From the NCBI GenBank assembly GCA_009782495.1, contig WRIX01000010.1, forward strand, positions 1 through 41,927: 41,927 nucleotides of DNA, read 5' to 3'. Position 1 is the first letter of the stretch. Each line of letters opens with the position of its first letter. Below are positions 8,491 to 17,224 of this stretch, in pieces. The notes below the pieces were generated by a model. It was not told the origin of the DNA. It was given only the letters and a program-made list of their open reading frames with translations, and made no database searches. The position numbers were made by a program, and so were the translations under genes. The DNA is from Treponema sp. (lineage in GTDB: Bacteria; Spirochaetota; Spirochaetia; Treponematales; Breznakiellaceae).

Positions 8491-9940
8491 AAGGCCGGCA
8501 GTAATTTCAATTATTCTATTTCTGGCTTCATTTACACTGTTAAATGCACAGGATTCCGAACGTCAGGCAGGTGATCTGAGTCCTCTTGACGAACAAAGGC
8601 TGCAAATAATCCGGTTCGGTACAGATACAGAAATTGCAAATCTTATTAAAACTTTACGCAACGAACAGCCATCAACTCCTTCTGCAGCCACAGTCTCAGA
8701 AAGCCGCCTTGAAAGGGAACTTCTGGAAGTCACAAAAAAAACCAAAAACAGGGCTATTCTTACCGGAGTCTTCGGATATTTTGGCGACAGAGAAATCAGC
8801 GGACTGGAAGAAAGGGCCCGTACCGCAATTGAAGAAAGGGACTATGAAGCAGGGGAAACGGTAAACGCCGCCCTGCTATACCTGGGAAACATCAAGGCTT
8901 CTGGTGTTCGTTCCCTATTAATAGACATCATTAACGGCGAAGAAAGCCGTTTTATGTCCGGAGCAATCCGTGCTTTGGGACTTACCGCAGAAAAAGACGG
9001 CCCTGCGGAAACAGCAGAACACCTGATTGAATATTATTCCAACAGGGATCCCGGAGACGAAAACAAGCGTCTGATTGTTGTAGCTTTGGGAGACATAAAA
9101 GCAAAAGAGGGAACGGCTTTGCTTGTTTCCATTGCAGAAAACGAAGATGAAAAAGCGCCTATACGCATGGCTGCACTGGAAGCCCTTTCAAAAATTGCCG
9201 ATCCCGCAGGCCTTAATGCAATTATCAACGCAGTAAACTCAAAGGATCCAAACGTAAGATCCGCTGCTGTAGCCGCCCTTGGACCTTTTACCGGAGCTGA
9301 TGCAGATACGGCAATTATTGAAGCTTTCCGGGATTCTTACTACCGGACCCGCATATCCGCCGCCAAAGCCGCAGGAGAACGGAAACTGGAATCTGCCGTT
9401 CCTTACCTGCGTTTCCGGGCTGAACATGACGAAATACCCAATGTCCGAGACGAGGCAGTAAAAGCGATGGGGCTTATCGGCGGAAACGAAGCCGAGACAA
9501 TTCTAAAGGATCTTTTTAAAGAACGGAAAAACAGCGACAGGATCAGGATAAATGCCGGAGAGATGCTCCTTACTCACGGTAAAAATGATTATGTCTCCGA
9601 CGTCGTTGCCGAAATGGAAGAAGCTCAATCAAAAAAACAAACAGCGCTGTATAATGGTTTTTTACGTATACTCGGCGGCGCCAAGTCTCCCAAACTGGAA
9701 GACCTTGCCCGCAGGCTTTTTGCCAACGGCGGTGTAGTTGAAAAGTCGTATGCATTGGACATTTGTCTTAACAACAATTTCCGCGGTTTGGCAGATGAAA
9801 TCCGTAAATTGATCGATCCAAAAAACGGAAGCCTTTCTAATAAATCAAAAGCGCTTCTGGAAAGATGGGGCCTTCCGCTTAACGCTCCGGCATCCGAAGC
9901 AGATGAACCTTCCGCTTCTGCGGCGAACGAACCGGAGTAA
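8483..9940 (+). CDS. Exported HEAT-repeat protein
   Basis: The 485-residue product begins with a signal peptide (KRPAVISIILFLASFTLLNA, likely cut before QDS). The rest is a run of helical HEAT-like repeats with recurring patterns such as APIRMAALEALSKIADP, NVRSAAVAALGPF and NVRDEAVKAMGLIGG (about residues 90-430). The C-terminus is Ala/Ser/Glu-rich. HEAT solenoids are protein-binding scaffolds, and with a signal peptide this one should act in the periplasm. The partner is unknown. GGGAG precedes ATG 8483, which overlaps the end of tgt by 8 bases. It is the last gene of this + strand run. Confidence 0.8.
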   Translation: MNKRPAVISIILFLASFTLLNAQDSERQAGDLSPLDEQRLQIIRFGTDTEIANLIKTLRNEQPSTPSAATVSESRLERELLEVTKKTKNRAILTGVFGYFGDREISGLEERARTAIEERDYEAGETVNAALLYLGNIKASGVRSLLIDIINGEESRFMSGAIRALGLTAEKDGPAETAEHLIEYYSNRDPGDENKRLIVVALGDIKAKEGTALLVSIAENEDEKAPIRMAALEALSKIADPAGLNAIINAVNSKDPNVRSAAVAALGPFTGADADTAIIEAFRDSYYRTRISAAKAAGERKLESAVPYLRFRAEHDEIPNVRDEAVKAMGLIGGNEAETILKDLFKERKNSDRIRINAGEMLLTHGKNDYVSDVVAEMEEAQSKKQTALYNGFLRILGGAKSPKLEDLARRLFANGGVVEKSYALDICLNNNFRGLADEIRKLIDPKNGSLSNKSKALLERWGLPLNAPASEADEPSASAANEPE

Positions 9941-9976
9941 TTCTATTATTCAGAACCCTTTTTAGCAGGCAATTCC

Positions 9977-11413
9977 TCATTCCCCTGCGGGCACAGACGG
10001 CGGTTCAGGCACTTTTACCGAATTAAGCAGCTGGTTCATTTCTACAAGAGGATCTTTATACGGTTCAAAATGAAAGAAAACCTCATAGTTTTTCCTGGAA
10101 ATAATCCGTATGGGTTTTCCAATACATTCGGTAACCGGAGATGAACCAATGTCGGGAAAATATTCGCTCTTAAGCGGCGTAAAGGTACAGTTTGTCCCGT
10201 CAAAATGCAGGCGTCCGAGGTTGGCAGGGAATTCAACAAGGAAAATAAGGAAGTCTGAATTACCTCCGCCGACCGTATATGTTGATCCCTTTTTCAGGGC
10301 GTGAATATTACGTCTTCCGATAGCTGCATTCTGTTCTTCAACAAAAATATTAAGCATAGGCGGTTTTGTAAGAAATTGGTTTGAAGTATTCCTGTAGTGG
10401 TATTGCCTGTTCGGTCCCTGCAGAGATGCTTCAGCCTGCCGTGAAGCGTAGTTATTAAGCAATGCCGCATTGTTTGAAGCATCGCCCGCATAGCTGCCGC
10501 CGCTTCCTTCCGATGTCATTTGCGCCATTGTTTTTTTGGGCGAAGATTGAAGTTTCCGCATACGTAAGATAATAAAAAGAATCAGCAAGAGAAGCAGCAA
10601 TGCTCCGGCAATAATCAGGGGTAAAGGAATGCTTTGAAGATTGAATCCGGTTCCCCCGATTCCTGAACCGGTTCCTGCAGCCGTACCGGTATCGCCTGCT
10701 CCGCTTCCCTGTGCAGTTTCACCTGTTGCGGAGGCTGAACCGGCAGCGGATTGCTCTTCTGCCTGAGAAATCCCCTGATCAAGGGGATCAACAGAACTTG
10801 CCGGAACAACGGATGGATCATCACTTGCTGCGGAAGGTGTACCGGAAGCGCCGGTAACAGAAGACTGGCCGGCAGAAGAAGCTGTTCCGGAAGCTGCACC
10901 GGACTGGCCTGTAGTAGCGCCTGATTGTCCCGGACTCATGGGACTTGCGGCCCGGATAAATTGGAGGTCTGTATTGGGCGGGAAACGTCCTGCGGCAGCA
11001 GTTACCTGACCGCTTAGATCACTGTCGGAAACAAAAAAAACTTTTTTGGGCCTTTCTCCCTGAATGGAACGGGTATATTGTTCTGTATAATTTATGGCAG
11101 CGGCAGGATCCGAACTTGGATCCAGCGGATAAAGCAGCCATATCCTGGCTCTGGCTGTTTCAACATCCCCCTCTCCCCGGATACGCCGGGCAATCTCAAA
11201 CCGGGGCTTTGAACCAAAAGAAATGATGTGCAGAGTATCACCCACAGTCAGGTTTTCTGCAAGAAAAAATCTTGAAAGATAGGCCCCTACATCGTTATAG
11301 CAGGAAAACATGGAAGAAGAAGTATCCACTACCAGGACTACATCCTTGCCTTGCTGAGCTGCAATGGGAAAAAGTATTACAGCGATAAGCAGAAAAAGAA
11401 ATATTTTTTTCAC
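9977..11413 (-). CDS. vWA-domain membrane protein with FHA-like C-terminus
   Basis: GTG 11413 is chosen because GGAGGAG precedes it and the product then starts with a clean signal sequence (MKKIFLFLLIAVILFPIAAQ). A von Willebrand A domain follows, with the MIDAS motif DTSSS at residues 30-34 and SDSDLSG further on. A Gly/Ser/Ala-rich linker spans residues 160-260, and a membrane helix spans about 264-283. The cytoplasmic C-terminal part (about 352-455) has IGRRNIHALKKGSTYTVGGG and PANLGRLHF, which resemble an FHA-like beta-sandwich. The topology would link a periplasmic metal-dependent binding domain to an inner sensor. It is the third gene after TPR and GreA-like genes. Precise role unknown. 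Confidence 0.72.
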   Translation of the reverse strand: MKKIFLFLLIAVILFPIAAQQGKDVVLVVDTSSSMFSCYNDVGAYLSRFFLAENLTVGDTLHIISFGSKPRFEIARRIRGEGDVETARARIWLLYPLDPSSDPAAAINYTEQYTRSIQGERPKKVFFVSDSDLSGQVTAAAGRFPPNTDLQFIRAASPMSPGQSGATTGQSGAASGTASSAGQSSVTGASGTPSAASDDPSVVPASSVDPLDQGISQAEEQSAAGSASATGETAQGSGAGDTGTAAGTGSGIGGTGFNLQSIPLPLIIAGALLLLLLILFIILRMRKLQSSPKKTMAQMTSEGSGGSYAGDASNNAALLNNYASRQAEASLQGPNRQYHYRNTSNQFLTKPPMLNIFVEEQNAAIGRRNIHALKKGSTYTVGGGNSDFLIFLVEFPANLGRLHFDGTNCTFTPLKSEYFPDIGSSPVTECIGKPIRIISRKNYEVFFHFEPYKDPLVEMNQLLNSVKVPEPPSVPAGE

Positions 11414-11436
11414 TCTAATAACTCCTCCGGAACCTT

Positions 11437-14160
11437 TTAAAAAGGTACCTTGGCAATTTCTTTTATGCAATATTTCACCGTTACCGCATCTCTGGTCTCG
11501 TCTGAAGAATATTCAAACTCTTCTCCGAGCCTCTTATTAAGTATAGCGCCGCCAAGCGGAGAAAGATAGGAAATAATACGATTATCAGGATCCGATTCCC
11601 AGGGGCCCAAAACAGAATATTCCGTTTCTTCCCTTGTTTCCGGATTAATCAAAACAACTTTTGTACCAAAAGATACTTTCTCGGTATTTACCATTGAAGG
11701 ATCAAAAATCTGGGCCCGTTCAATTTCTTCATTAAGTTTTGCAACAGTGGATTTAAGGAGTTCCTGTTTTTCTTTGGCTGCCTTGTATTCTGAATTTTCC
11801 CGCAAATCTCCAAGAGAAAGGGCATACTCAATTTCTTTTGTGTTGTTGGGAATTTCCACATCCATAATATGAGTAAGTTTCTTTTGCATTTCTTCGTGTT
11901 TGGCGATGGTAACAATAAGCCCCAGAGACACCGTTTTTTCCGCTTCTTTGGCGAATTTAATCTCAGGATCCCGTTCCTGAATAATCTGCCGAAGTGTCAT
12001 TTTATCTGCCGGATCAAGATCCTTAACGTCATTGATAAGCGTATAAATCCGGAGCATGGTGTCCCTGTCTGCACTGCCAATATAACTTTTTAAAAAACCG
12101 TCTTTAAAAAGCAGTGTATAAACATTTTTGTTGACCTTCCGGTTTTCCGTTGTATCCCGGTGGTGGTCAATATCCCTGTATGTTATATCCAGAATGTAGA
12201 TCAGGGTAATGATCTTTTTTTCTTCGGTTATACCGGCATTGATAAAACGCTGATTGTTTTTTTCGTTTTTTACAAACCAAACCACAGCTCCCCTGCTGTC
12301 CCGGTAGTTTTCAAAACAGTCCCGGATCATCGCTGTAATTCTGTCTTCATAACCTTCTTTTTCGAGACTGGTGATGATCGAAGGAAGAAGTACATTCGGA
12401 AAAAGACGGATGTATATTCCGGGCCATGAGTCAATAAAAGATCGGGTTTGCAGAAGAAAATCTTCCCTTAACCGGGCATCTTTAAGATTAAGAAACAAAA
12501 CGGGAATATCCTGGATTTTATCAAAAATATCCTTAAAACCCATTGATACGCTTGATCCAAGCTGGGGAAGACGGTTTGACATTTCTTTTATCAAAAGATA
12601 AGAAGCGACAATCTGTTCATTAACCTGGCTGTATGATCGCAGATATCCGGTAAAATAGGAAACCATTTCGTTAAAGAATTCCGAATCAAGTTCAGCGTCT
12701 TTCTGAGCTTCAAAATTCCGGATAATGGCAATGCGATCAAAGAAATTCTTTTCCGCCTTGAATTCATTGTAAAGTTTTTCTTCTATGCTAATGGGCCTTT
12801 CTCTGACTGTAAAAAGATCAACATTATCCGGGCTTACTCCAAAACCCGGATCGGTTTTTAGGATATCCCTGGCCTTTCCGCTCCACGCCGTCCATTCTCC
12901 GGCAGTAAGTACAGAAGGCACCAGTTCTGCCTTAATCCGCTTGATATCACAATAATTATCAAAGCTCTTAATTACGGTTTTTAATGCCCAGGTATGTTCA
13001 TTTTTTACCCGTTCATAAAGCTTTTCTTTTTTCTGCGTAGCCTTGAGCACCCAAATATGATTTTTGGACAGGGTTTGAAGTGCGTTGACTGCCATTTTAA
13101 GCGACATACTATGCCCGCGTTTTTTGGCAAAATCTACCACAATTTCGTCCCCTTTCATGCTGGAAATACGGCCGACACCCCAGGTACGGTGGAACACATA
13201 GTTTCCCTTGTCGAAAGCAATATGTTTTTCAAAGTCCGTTATCGCTTCTCTGACATTGCGCCAATTCTGCGTAAGGTTGGAAATACGAACGTATTCTTCC
13301 AGCTGACTGTGATCTTTATACTTTAAACGGAAGCATTCTGTTATTTCTCTGCGGGCCAAAGAATCCCTTTCGTCGTATTGCAGAATAAGTTTTAAAATGC
13401 CGATTGCGGTATCGATTTCTCCGCGCTTCTTGCACGATGCGAATACATCTTCCAGAAGCAGCACCGCTTTGTCTTCGCTGATATTTTTGGCAATCCTTTT
13501 TTCCACATGAAGAAAAAAGTCGATGTCTTCAGGACAGTATTCAATAATTTTTAACCAGATTTCCCTGACATTGGTGAATAAGCCCTTGTTGATAAAACGG
13601 TGCAGGGCTTTTTTATAGTAATCTACCGCCGTTTCAGGTTTATCTTCTTTTTCGTAATGTTCGGCAAGAGCTTTTGCTATTTCCGCTTCTTCATAATCAA
13701 CTTTAACAAGCCGCTCCCAAATCCCGATTATCGGTTCTTCTTCGTTTTCGTTCTTGCAGCAGTCTGCCAAAGTCCGCAGTGCAAATTTGGATTCTCCGTA
13801 TTCAAGAATTCCGTCACAAAGATAACGAACTATGCCCCATTTGTGATTATCCACAAAGATCGTTACAAGGTTTACCAAAACCGTATCATCAATAAGCTGC
13901 CGGGACAGGGCAATCATTCCGGAAAGATACAAGGCAATAATACTGTTCTTGGTATGCATAAGATGTTCATCACAGAGTTTTTTTAATTCATCGTAAACCT
14001 TATTTTCTCTGGCGTCCTTTAAAAAATGATCCAATTCCTTAAACTGGCCGGTTGAATAGTTGCTTAAAGCCGCTCTGGTCCATTTTTCCTCGTTAAGCAT
14101 TTCCTGTACATTTTTTAACAGCGGTATTGTAACCGTCTGGGTTTCAGCAGCCTCAGTCAT
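11437..14160 (-). CDS. greA: Giant GreA-like transcription factor (helical N-terminus, Tudor-like middle, GreA C-terminus)
   Basis: The last 150 or so of 907 residues match GreA. A coiled-coil segment contains GDLRENSEYKAAKEKQ, including the acidic tip residues that stimulate transcript cleavage by stalled RNA polymerase, and the FKBP-like end contains SPLGGAILNK. Ordinary GreA is about 160 residues. Here 750 extra residues precede it. About 1-310 is a helical, TPR-like repeat region. About 321-365 (YVFHRTWGVGRISSMKGD) resembles the Tudor-like RNA-polymerase-binding fold of UvrD/PcrA C-termini. A long helical region follows. Similar very long GreA proteins are known in Treponema. AGGAG precedes ATG 14160. 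It sits in an operon after the TPR gene. Confidence 0.85.
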   Translation of the reverse strand: MTEAAETQTVTIPLLKNVQEMLNEEKWTRAALSNYSTGQFKELDHFLKDARENKVYDELKKLCDEHLMHTKNSIIALYLSGMIALSRQLIDDTVLVNLVTIFVDNHKWGIVRYLCDGILEYGESKFALRTLADCCKNENEEEPIIGIWERLVKVDYEEAEIAKALAEHYEKEDKPETAVDYYKKALHRFINKGLFTNVREIWLKIIEYCPEDIDFFLHVEKRIAKNISEDKAVLLLEDVFASCKKRGEIDTAIGILKLILQYDERDSLARREITECFRLKYKDHSQLEEYVRISNLTQNWRNVREAITDFEKHIAFDKGNYVFHRTWGVGRISSMKGDEIVVDFAKKRGHSMSLKMAVNALQTLSKNHIWVLKATQKKEKLYERVKNEHTWALKTVIKSFDNYCDIKRIKAELVPSVLTAGEWTAWSGKARDILKTDPGFGVSPDNVDLFTVRERPISIEEKLYNEFKAEKNFFDRIAIIRNFEAQKDAELDSEFFNEMVSYFTGYLRSYSQVNEQIVASYLLIKEMSNRLPQLGSSVSMGFKDIFDKIQDIPVLFLNLKDARLREDFLLQTRSFIDSWPGIYIRLFPNVLLPSIITSLEKEGYEDRITAMIRDCFENYRDSRGAVVWFVKNEKNNQRFINAGITEEKKIITLIYILDITYRDIDHHRDTTENRKVNKNVYTLLFKDGFLKSYIGSADRDTMLRIYTLINDVKDLDPADKMTLRQIIQERDPEIKFAKEAEKTVSLGLIVTIAKHEEMQKKLTHIMDVEIPNNTKEIEYALSLGDLRENSEYKAAKEKQELLKSTVAKLNEEIERAQIFDPSMVNTEKVSFGTKVVLINPETREETEYSVLGPWESDPDNRIISYLSPLGGAILNKRLGEEFEYSSDETRDAVTVKYCIKEIAKVPF

Positions 14161-14211
14161 TTCTTACTCCTAATCTTCAATGAATCCGCTATAACTCTGC
14201 AGATTAAACAA

Positions 14212-15174
14212 TTAATTCCTGTACCGTTCGTACACTGCCGGATCGATAATCTTTATCTTTAGCATGGTTTCTTCGACAAGAGCCGGATCCGCTTTTATAT
14301 TCTCGTAATGATCAATGAGCCAAAAATAACGGTTGATTAACCGGGGCTTTAAAAGATTTTCACCCTGGTCTTCCGCTTTGTTTCCGGCCTTGCCCCGAAT
14401 TTCATTTTCCAGGGTAAAAATTGATTGCTTAAGCTTTCCCAATTCGGCAAGTTTAAGTTCCCTTTTTACGGAAAAAACCCCGTAAAGGGCGCCGTAAACC
14501 GGAATCCACTCAAGCAGTTCCTGTCCGCTATACCCGGCATCATGTACCAAATCCGCCAGCCGGAGGATCAGTTCAGAATCCATATTCCGGACTGTTACCC
14601 CCTGGGGATCAATAAAAAAAGCCTCCCTAAAGAGAGCCTTTGCGGCTCTTGTTTCTTCCAGCAGAGCGTTTACATCTGCCAGTTCGGAAATTGCCTCTCC
14701 GTCTTCCCTTTTAAACCGGGCCGCCTGCTCCAAATACTTAAGGGCTTCCTCAAAGTTTCCTACCCCTTTGTAACAGCGGCCAACAAGGAGGAGTAATCCT
14801 GGATCATATTGATTTTCCCCATCTCCCAGAAGACTTTCAAAAAATCTTAAAGCGGAAGAAAAAACAAAATGTTTAACCGCATATAGGCAGTTGTCAAAAT
14901 CCCGGGGTTCTCCAAGCCGGTCCAAAAAACTGTAAAAACCTTTCCAGTGGGAAAGTATAAACCGTCCCCTGTCGTGTGAATCCTGAAACTCAGGCAGTTT
15001 TTTGAGCCGTTCCATCCACCAGGCAAGACACTTTAAGGCATAGCTTATCTCTGCATGCTCAAAATCAAGCGTAAGGGCCTCATCCAAAGCAAGCCTGGCT
15101 CCTTCCGGATCCTGGGTTTTCAGACAATGATAGGCCTTTTGCAAGAGCCCTTCTACCGTTTTTTCAGCGTCCAT
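14212..15174 (-). CDS. TPR-repeat protein
   Basis: A 320-residue soluble, helical protein. Clear TPR-like units occur at about residues 10-45 (AYHCLKTQDPEGARLALDEA) and 125-200 (LLVGRCYKGVGNFEEALKYL and following). The rest is helical and less regular. There is no signal peptide or membrane segment. It is the first gene of the three-gene - strand operon with the GreA-like and vWA genes, 51 bases ahead of the former. ATG 15174 has no Shine-Dalgarno, and its mRNA leader would be only about six bases (see the promoter entry). TPR proteins are adaptors. The context suggests a link to transcription or to the vWA protein, but this is inference. Confidence 0.75.
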   Translation of the reverse strand: MDAEKTVEGLLQKAYHCLKTQDPEGARLALDEALTLDFEHAEISYALKCLAWWMERLKKLPEFQDSHDRGRFILSHWKGFYSFLDRLGEPRDFDNCLYAVKHFVFSSALRFFESLLGDGENQYDPGLLLLVGRCYKGVGNFEEALKYLEQAARFKREDGEAISELADVNALLEETRAAKALFREAFFIDPQGVTVRNMDSELILRLADLVHDAGYSGQELLEWIPVYGALYGVFSVKRELKLAELGKLKQSIFTLENEIRGKAGNKAEDQGENLLKPRLINRYFWLIDHYENIKADPALVEETMLKIKIIDPAVYERYRN

Positions 15175-15187
15175 TTCTGGTTATTTT

Positions 15188-15216
15188 AGTATACCATTAT
15201 TATAGCATCTATACAA
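15188..15216 (-). promoter_or_regulatory. Sigma-70-like promoter for the TPR-greA-vWA operon
   Basis: On the - strand, TTGTAT (15216-15211), a 17-base spacer and TATACT (15193-15188) precede the TPR gene. Transcription would start near 15181, giving a leader of about six bases with no ribosome-binding site. Confidence 0.6.
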
Positions 15217-15265
15217 GGGTTTACTTGGCGATAACTGTTCTAAAAACCCGCTATAGACTCTGTTC

Positions 15266-15574
15266 TTATGAAAGTTTCCGCTGCGGGTGACCTACCTGTT
15301 TAAAATTCTTGTCGTAGGTATAGATATTATTGCCTTTCTCGAAAAGAACGAATTGGCCGAATATGCCGCTAAATTCACCGCAGGTAGACATGTGATTTTT
15401 TACGCTGCATCTTCCCCTGCTGTCGCAAATCTGGTAAATAGAGTCTTTTTTGAATACCAGAAAATCGCTGTCGTGTCCCTGTAAATCGCCGTACACGGCC
15501 TTGTGCATTTTTGGGGCCAGTTTCCCTTTTGCATCGCGTATATGGTAGCGTCTGAGCGCCGTACTTTCCAGCGG
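15266..15574 (-). pseudogene. 3' fragment of a repeat (propeller-like) protein gene, cut off by an IS relic
   Basis: The - strand frame ending at 15266 reads as plausible protein up to about 15574, where it runs into transposase sequence on the other strand. It contains two related units, GDLQGHDSDFLVFKKDSIY and GEFSGIFGQFVLFEKGNNIY, each ending in a short variable strand. This spacing suggests beta-propeller or WG-like repeats. No start codon or N-terminus is left, and no matching 5' half was seen on the far side of the IS relic. I read it as the C-terminal stump of a gene broken by insertion. The family is not recognised. Confidence 0.5.
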
Positions 15575-16290
15575 AAAAAGCCCGGTTTTTGGCAAATTGA
15601 CACCGTTCACCACTGCGGACAAGCCACTTCAGGCCAGTATGTGCATACGTTGACCGCCACCGACGTCGCTTCCGGCTGGGTTGAGCTGCGTTCCCTCCTC
15701 AATAACGCTCACAAGTGGACGTTCGAGGCTTTGGCAGATATCAAGTCTGCCGTCCCGCTGCCCACCGTGGAGTTCCACAGCGATAACGGATCGGAGTTTA
15801 TCAACCACGCCACCGAAACATGGTGCAGCAATGAATCGCGCCCTTTTACCAGAAGCCGCGACCATAAGAAAAATGACAATTGTTTTGTCGAACAGAAAAA
15901 CGGCGCCGTTGTCCGCGAGTGGCTATGACCGCCTTGAAGGGCTTGAGGAGCAGGTCCTCCTGTCAGCCGTGTATCAGCCGTTAATACCCTTGCTTAATTT
16001 CTTCATGCCTACCCAAAAACTCAAAAGCAAAACAAGAGTCGGTTCTAAAGAGTTCCAGGTTTATGATGAACCTCGCAGCCCTTTCCAGCGTCTTATGGAA
16101 CCTACTGAATTGCATCAACAAACAAAAGATTCACTTATAACACAAATAGCGCTTTACAATCCGGTCCAGTTGCAACACAATGTTAACAAAGCTATCCTGC
16201 GACTCAGGCAACGGCTCGCTCAAACAAACCGGGTAAAGACTGGGGGATAGCTTTAGCTTTGGTAACATTTTCTAAATGAGGCATCTCGGG
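15560..16290 (+). mobile_element. Insertion sequence relic, both ends degraded
   Basis: The stretch holds a transposase reading frame that lacks its N-terminal DNA-binding part, has a frameshift, and ends at 16250. The tail after the stop (GGTAACATTTTCTAAATGAGG at 16259 onward, then a G-rich run) resembles the terminal region of IS481-type elements from memory. No matching terminal repeat was found at the left side, where the element meets the broken - strand gene near 15560-15575. No target duplication was seen. Confidence 0.6.
15565..16250 (+). pseudogene. IS481-like DDE transposase, 5'-truncated and frameshifted
   Basis: An rve-type integrase core is readable: KPGFWQIDTVHHCG (first Asp), FHSDNGSEF (second Asp) and DNCFVEQKNGAVVR (Glu), so all three catalytic acids remain. 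The frame then breaks at about 15910-15925: the upstream frame ends in a stop at 15926-15928, and the homologous sequence resumes in another frame at YDRLEGLEEQ, continuing to 16250. A small deletion explains the shift. The N-terminal helix-turn-helix region of about 100 or more residues is absent. The gene cannot make an active transposase. Confidence 0.75.
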
Positions 16291-16640
16291 GGAAAATCAG
16301 ATGCGGCAGCGGAACACGCCAAATTCATGAATAAGACTTTTCTAGAAAATATCTCTCGCCAAGCTCGCCAAGAAGCAAAGCACGCCAAGTTTTGGTAAGA
16401 AATTATCTCTATAAATATAAGAAATCAATGTTCATTAACTAAAATTTCAAGGTAAAAGGAACGATTTCAGACAACAACTTGGCGCCTCCGCGGCCCTTTG
16501 GCATTTTTCCAACAGGCACTATTATCGGGCCTACGCCATTTTGTTTTATTTCGTGAACGCCCTCAATGTTTCGGGCGCTATTTTTGGCGGCCTTTGCGAG
16601 GTAAAAAGGGAATTCATGCGTTTGGAGTGGGCAGCGGATC
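16291..16640. other. Gene-free stretch with short CGCCAAG repeats
   Basis: No convincing gene lies here. The heptamer CGCCAAG occurs three times close together (16358-16389) and once inverted (CTTGGCG, 16478-16484). The longest pairing is CGCCAAGTT (16383-16391) with AACTTGGCG (16476-16484), around an AT-rich 84-base interior. Downstream, one + strand frame is open to a stop at about 16645 but has no start or recognisable domain. This may be a degenerate intergenic repeat next to the IS relic. Confidence 0.4.
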
Positions 16641-16669
16641 TATAATATGCTATAATACCGTGGGAGGGG
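16641..16669 (+). promoter_or_regulatory. Tandem -10 boxes and strong ribosome-binding site
   Basis: TATAAT occurs twice, at 16641-16646 and 16651-16656, followed by GGGAGGGG (16662-16669) ahead of ATG 16676. No good -35 is visible; TGGGCA (16628-16633) is 17 bases before the second box. Confidence 0.5.
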
Positions 16670-16675
16670 AACAAA

Positions 16676-17224
16676 ATGAGCAATTGTATTTTTGTGCCCG
16701 ACGGCAACAGTTTTCTTTCGTTAGATGGATTAAGAAAGGGAACGATTCATTACGGGCTTAATGATTCTCCGTATAAAACCATTCCTTTTACCATTAAGCA
16801 AAAACTTTTAAATAAACTAATTTCAGAAGGAAGACTTAACGAGGAGACTCTTTTACCGGACGAAAAAATAGAATACAAAAAGCTGTATGATGATCCATTT
16901 ACATTTCCCGCAGAAGATAGTGTAAAAGAATGCATTCTTGTTGTTATATGCAAAGAACTGGCTGTTGGCGTAAAGATTATTGATAAAAACAATTATACAG
17001 CATTTAAATACCTTGGTAAAAATATCCAGGAAATAAAAACAATATGTAAAAAACATTGCATCACTGTAAATGGTGACAAAAAATTATCGCTCTATTTGTT
17101 TTATAATGCCTATTTAAACGAAATAATTCCGGTAGAAATTTGGGAATACCTGGCTTACAAATACGCCAGGATCAGCCAAAAGAACAAAACATTTGCAAAA
17201 AAAGTAAATTTACTCTTTAATTAA
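16676..17224 (+). CDS. Hypothetical protein, AT-rich, accessory
   Basis: A 182-residue soluble protein with no signal peptide or membrane segment. ATG 16676 follows GGGAGGGG. Composition is Lys/Asn/Ile-rich and the DNA is clearly more AT-rich than the housekeeping genes, which suggests transfer. The N-terminal half is rich in loops (LRKGTIHYGLNDSPYKTIPF). The C-terminal half is helical with several Cys (CKEL, CKKHC). I recognise no family. It converges on the next gene and overlaps it by 15 bases. Its position beside an IS relic makes it likely cargo, possibly a two-gene module with the neighbour. Confidence 0.65.
   Translation: MSNCIFVPDGNSFLSLDGLRKGTIHYGLNDSPYKTIPFTIKQKLLNKLISEGRLNEETLLPDEKIEYKKLYDDPFTFPAEDSVKECILVVICKELAVGVKIIDKNNYTAFKYLGKNIQEIKTICKKHCITVNGDKKLSLYLFYNAYLNEIIPVEIWEYLAYKYARISQKNKTFAKKVNLLFN

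Noticed and set aside
15503-15565. The first 20 or so residues of the frame that leads into the transposase.
   Set aside because: They are antisense to the broken - strand gene and do not match transposase N-termini, so the transposase relic is taken to begin near 15565.
16498-16761. An 87-residue + strand frame across the gene-free stretch.
   Set aside because: It has no ribosome site, reads through the promoter of the next gene and overlaps it, and shows no recognisable domain.
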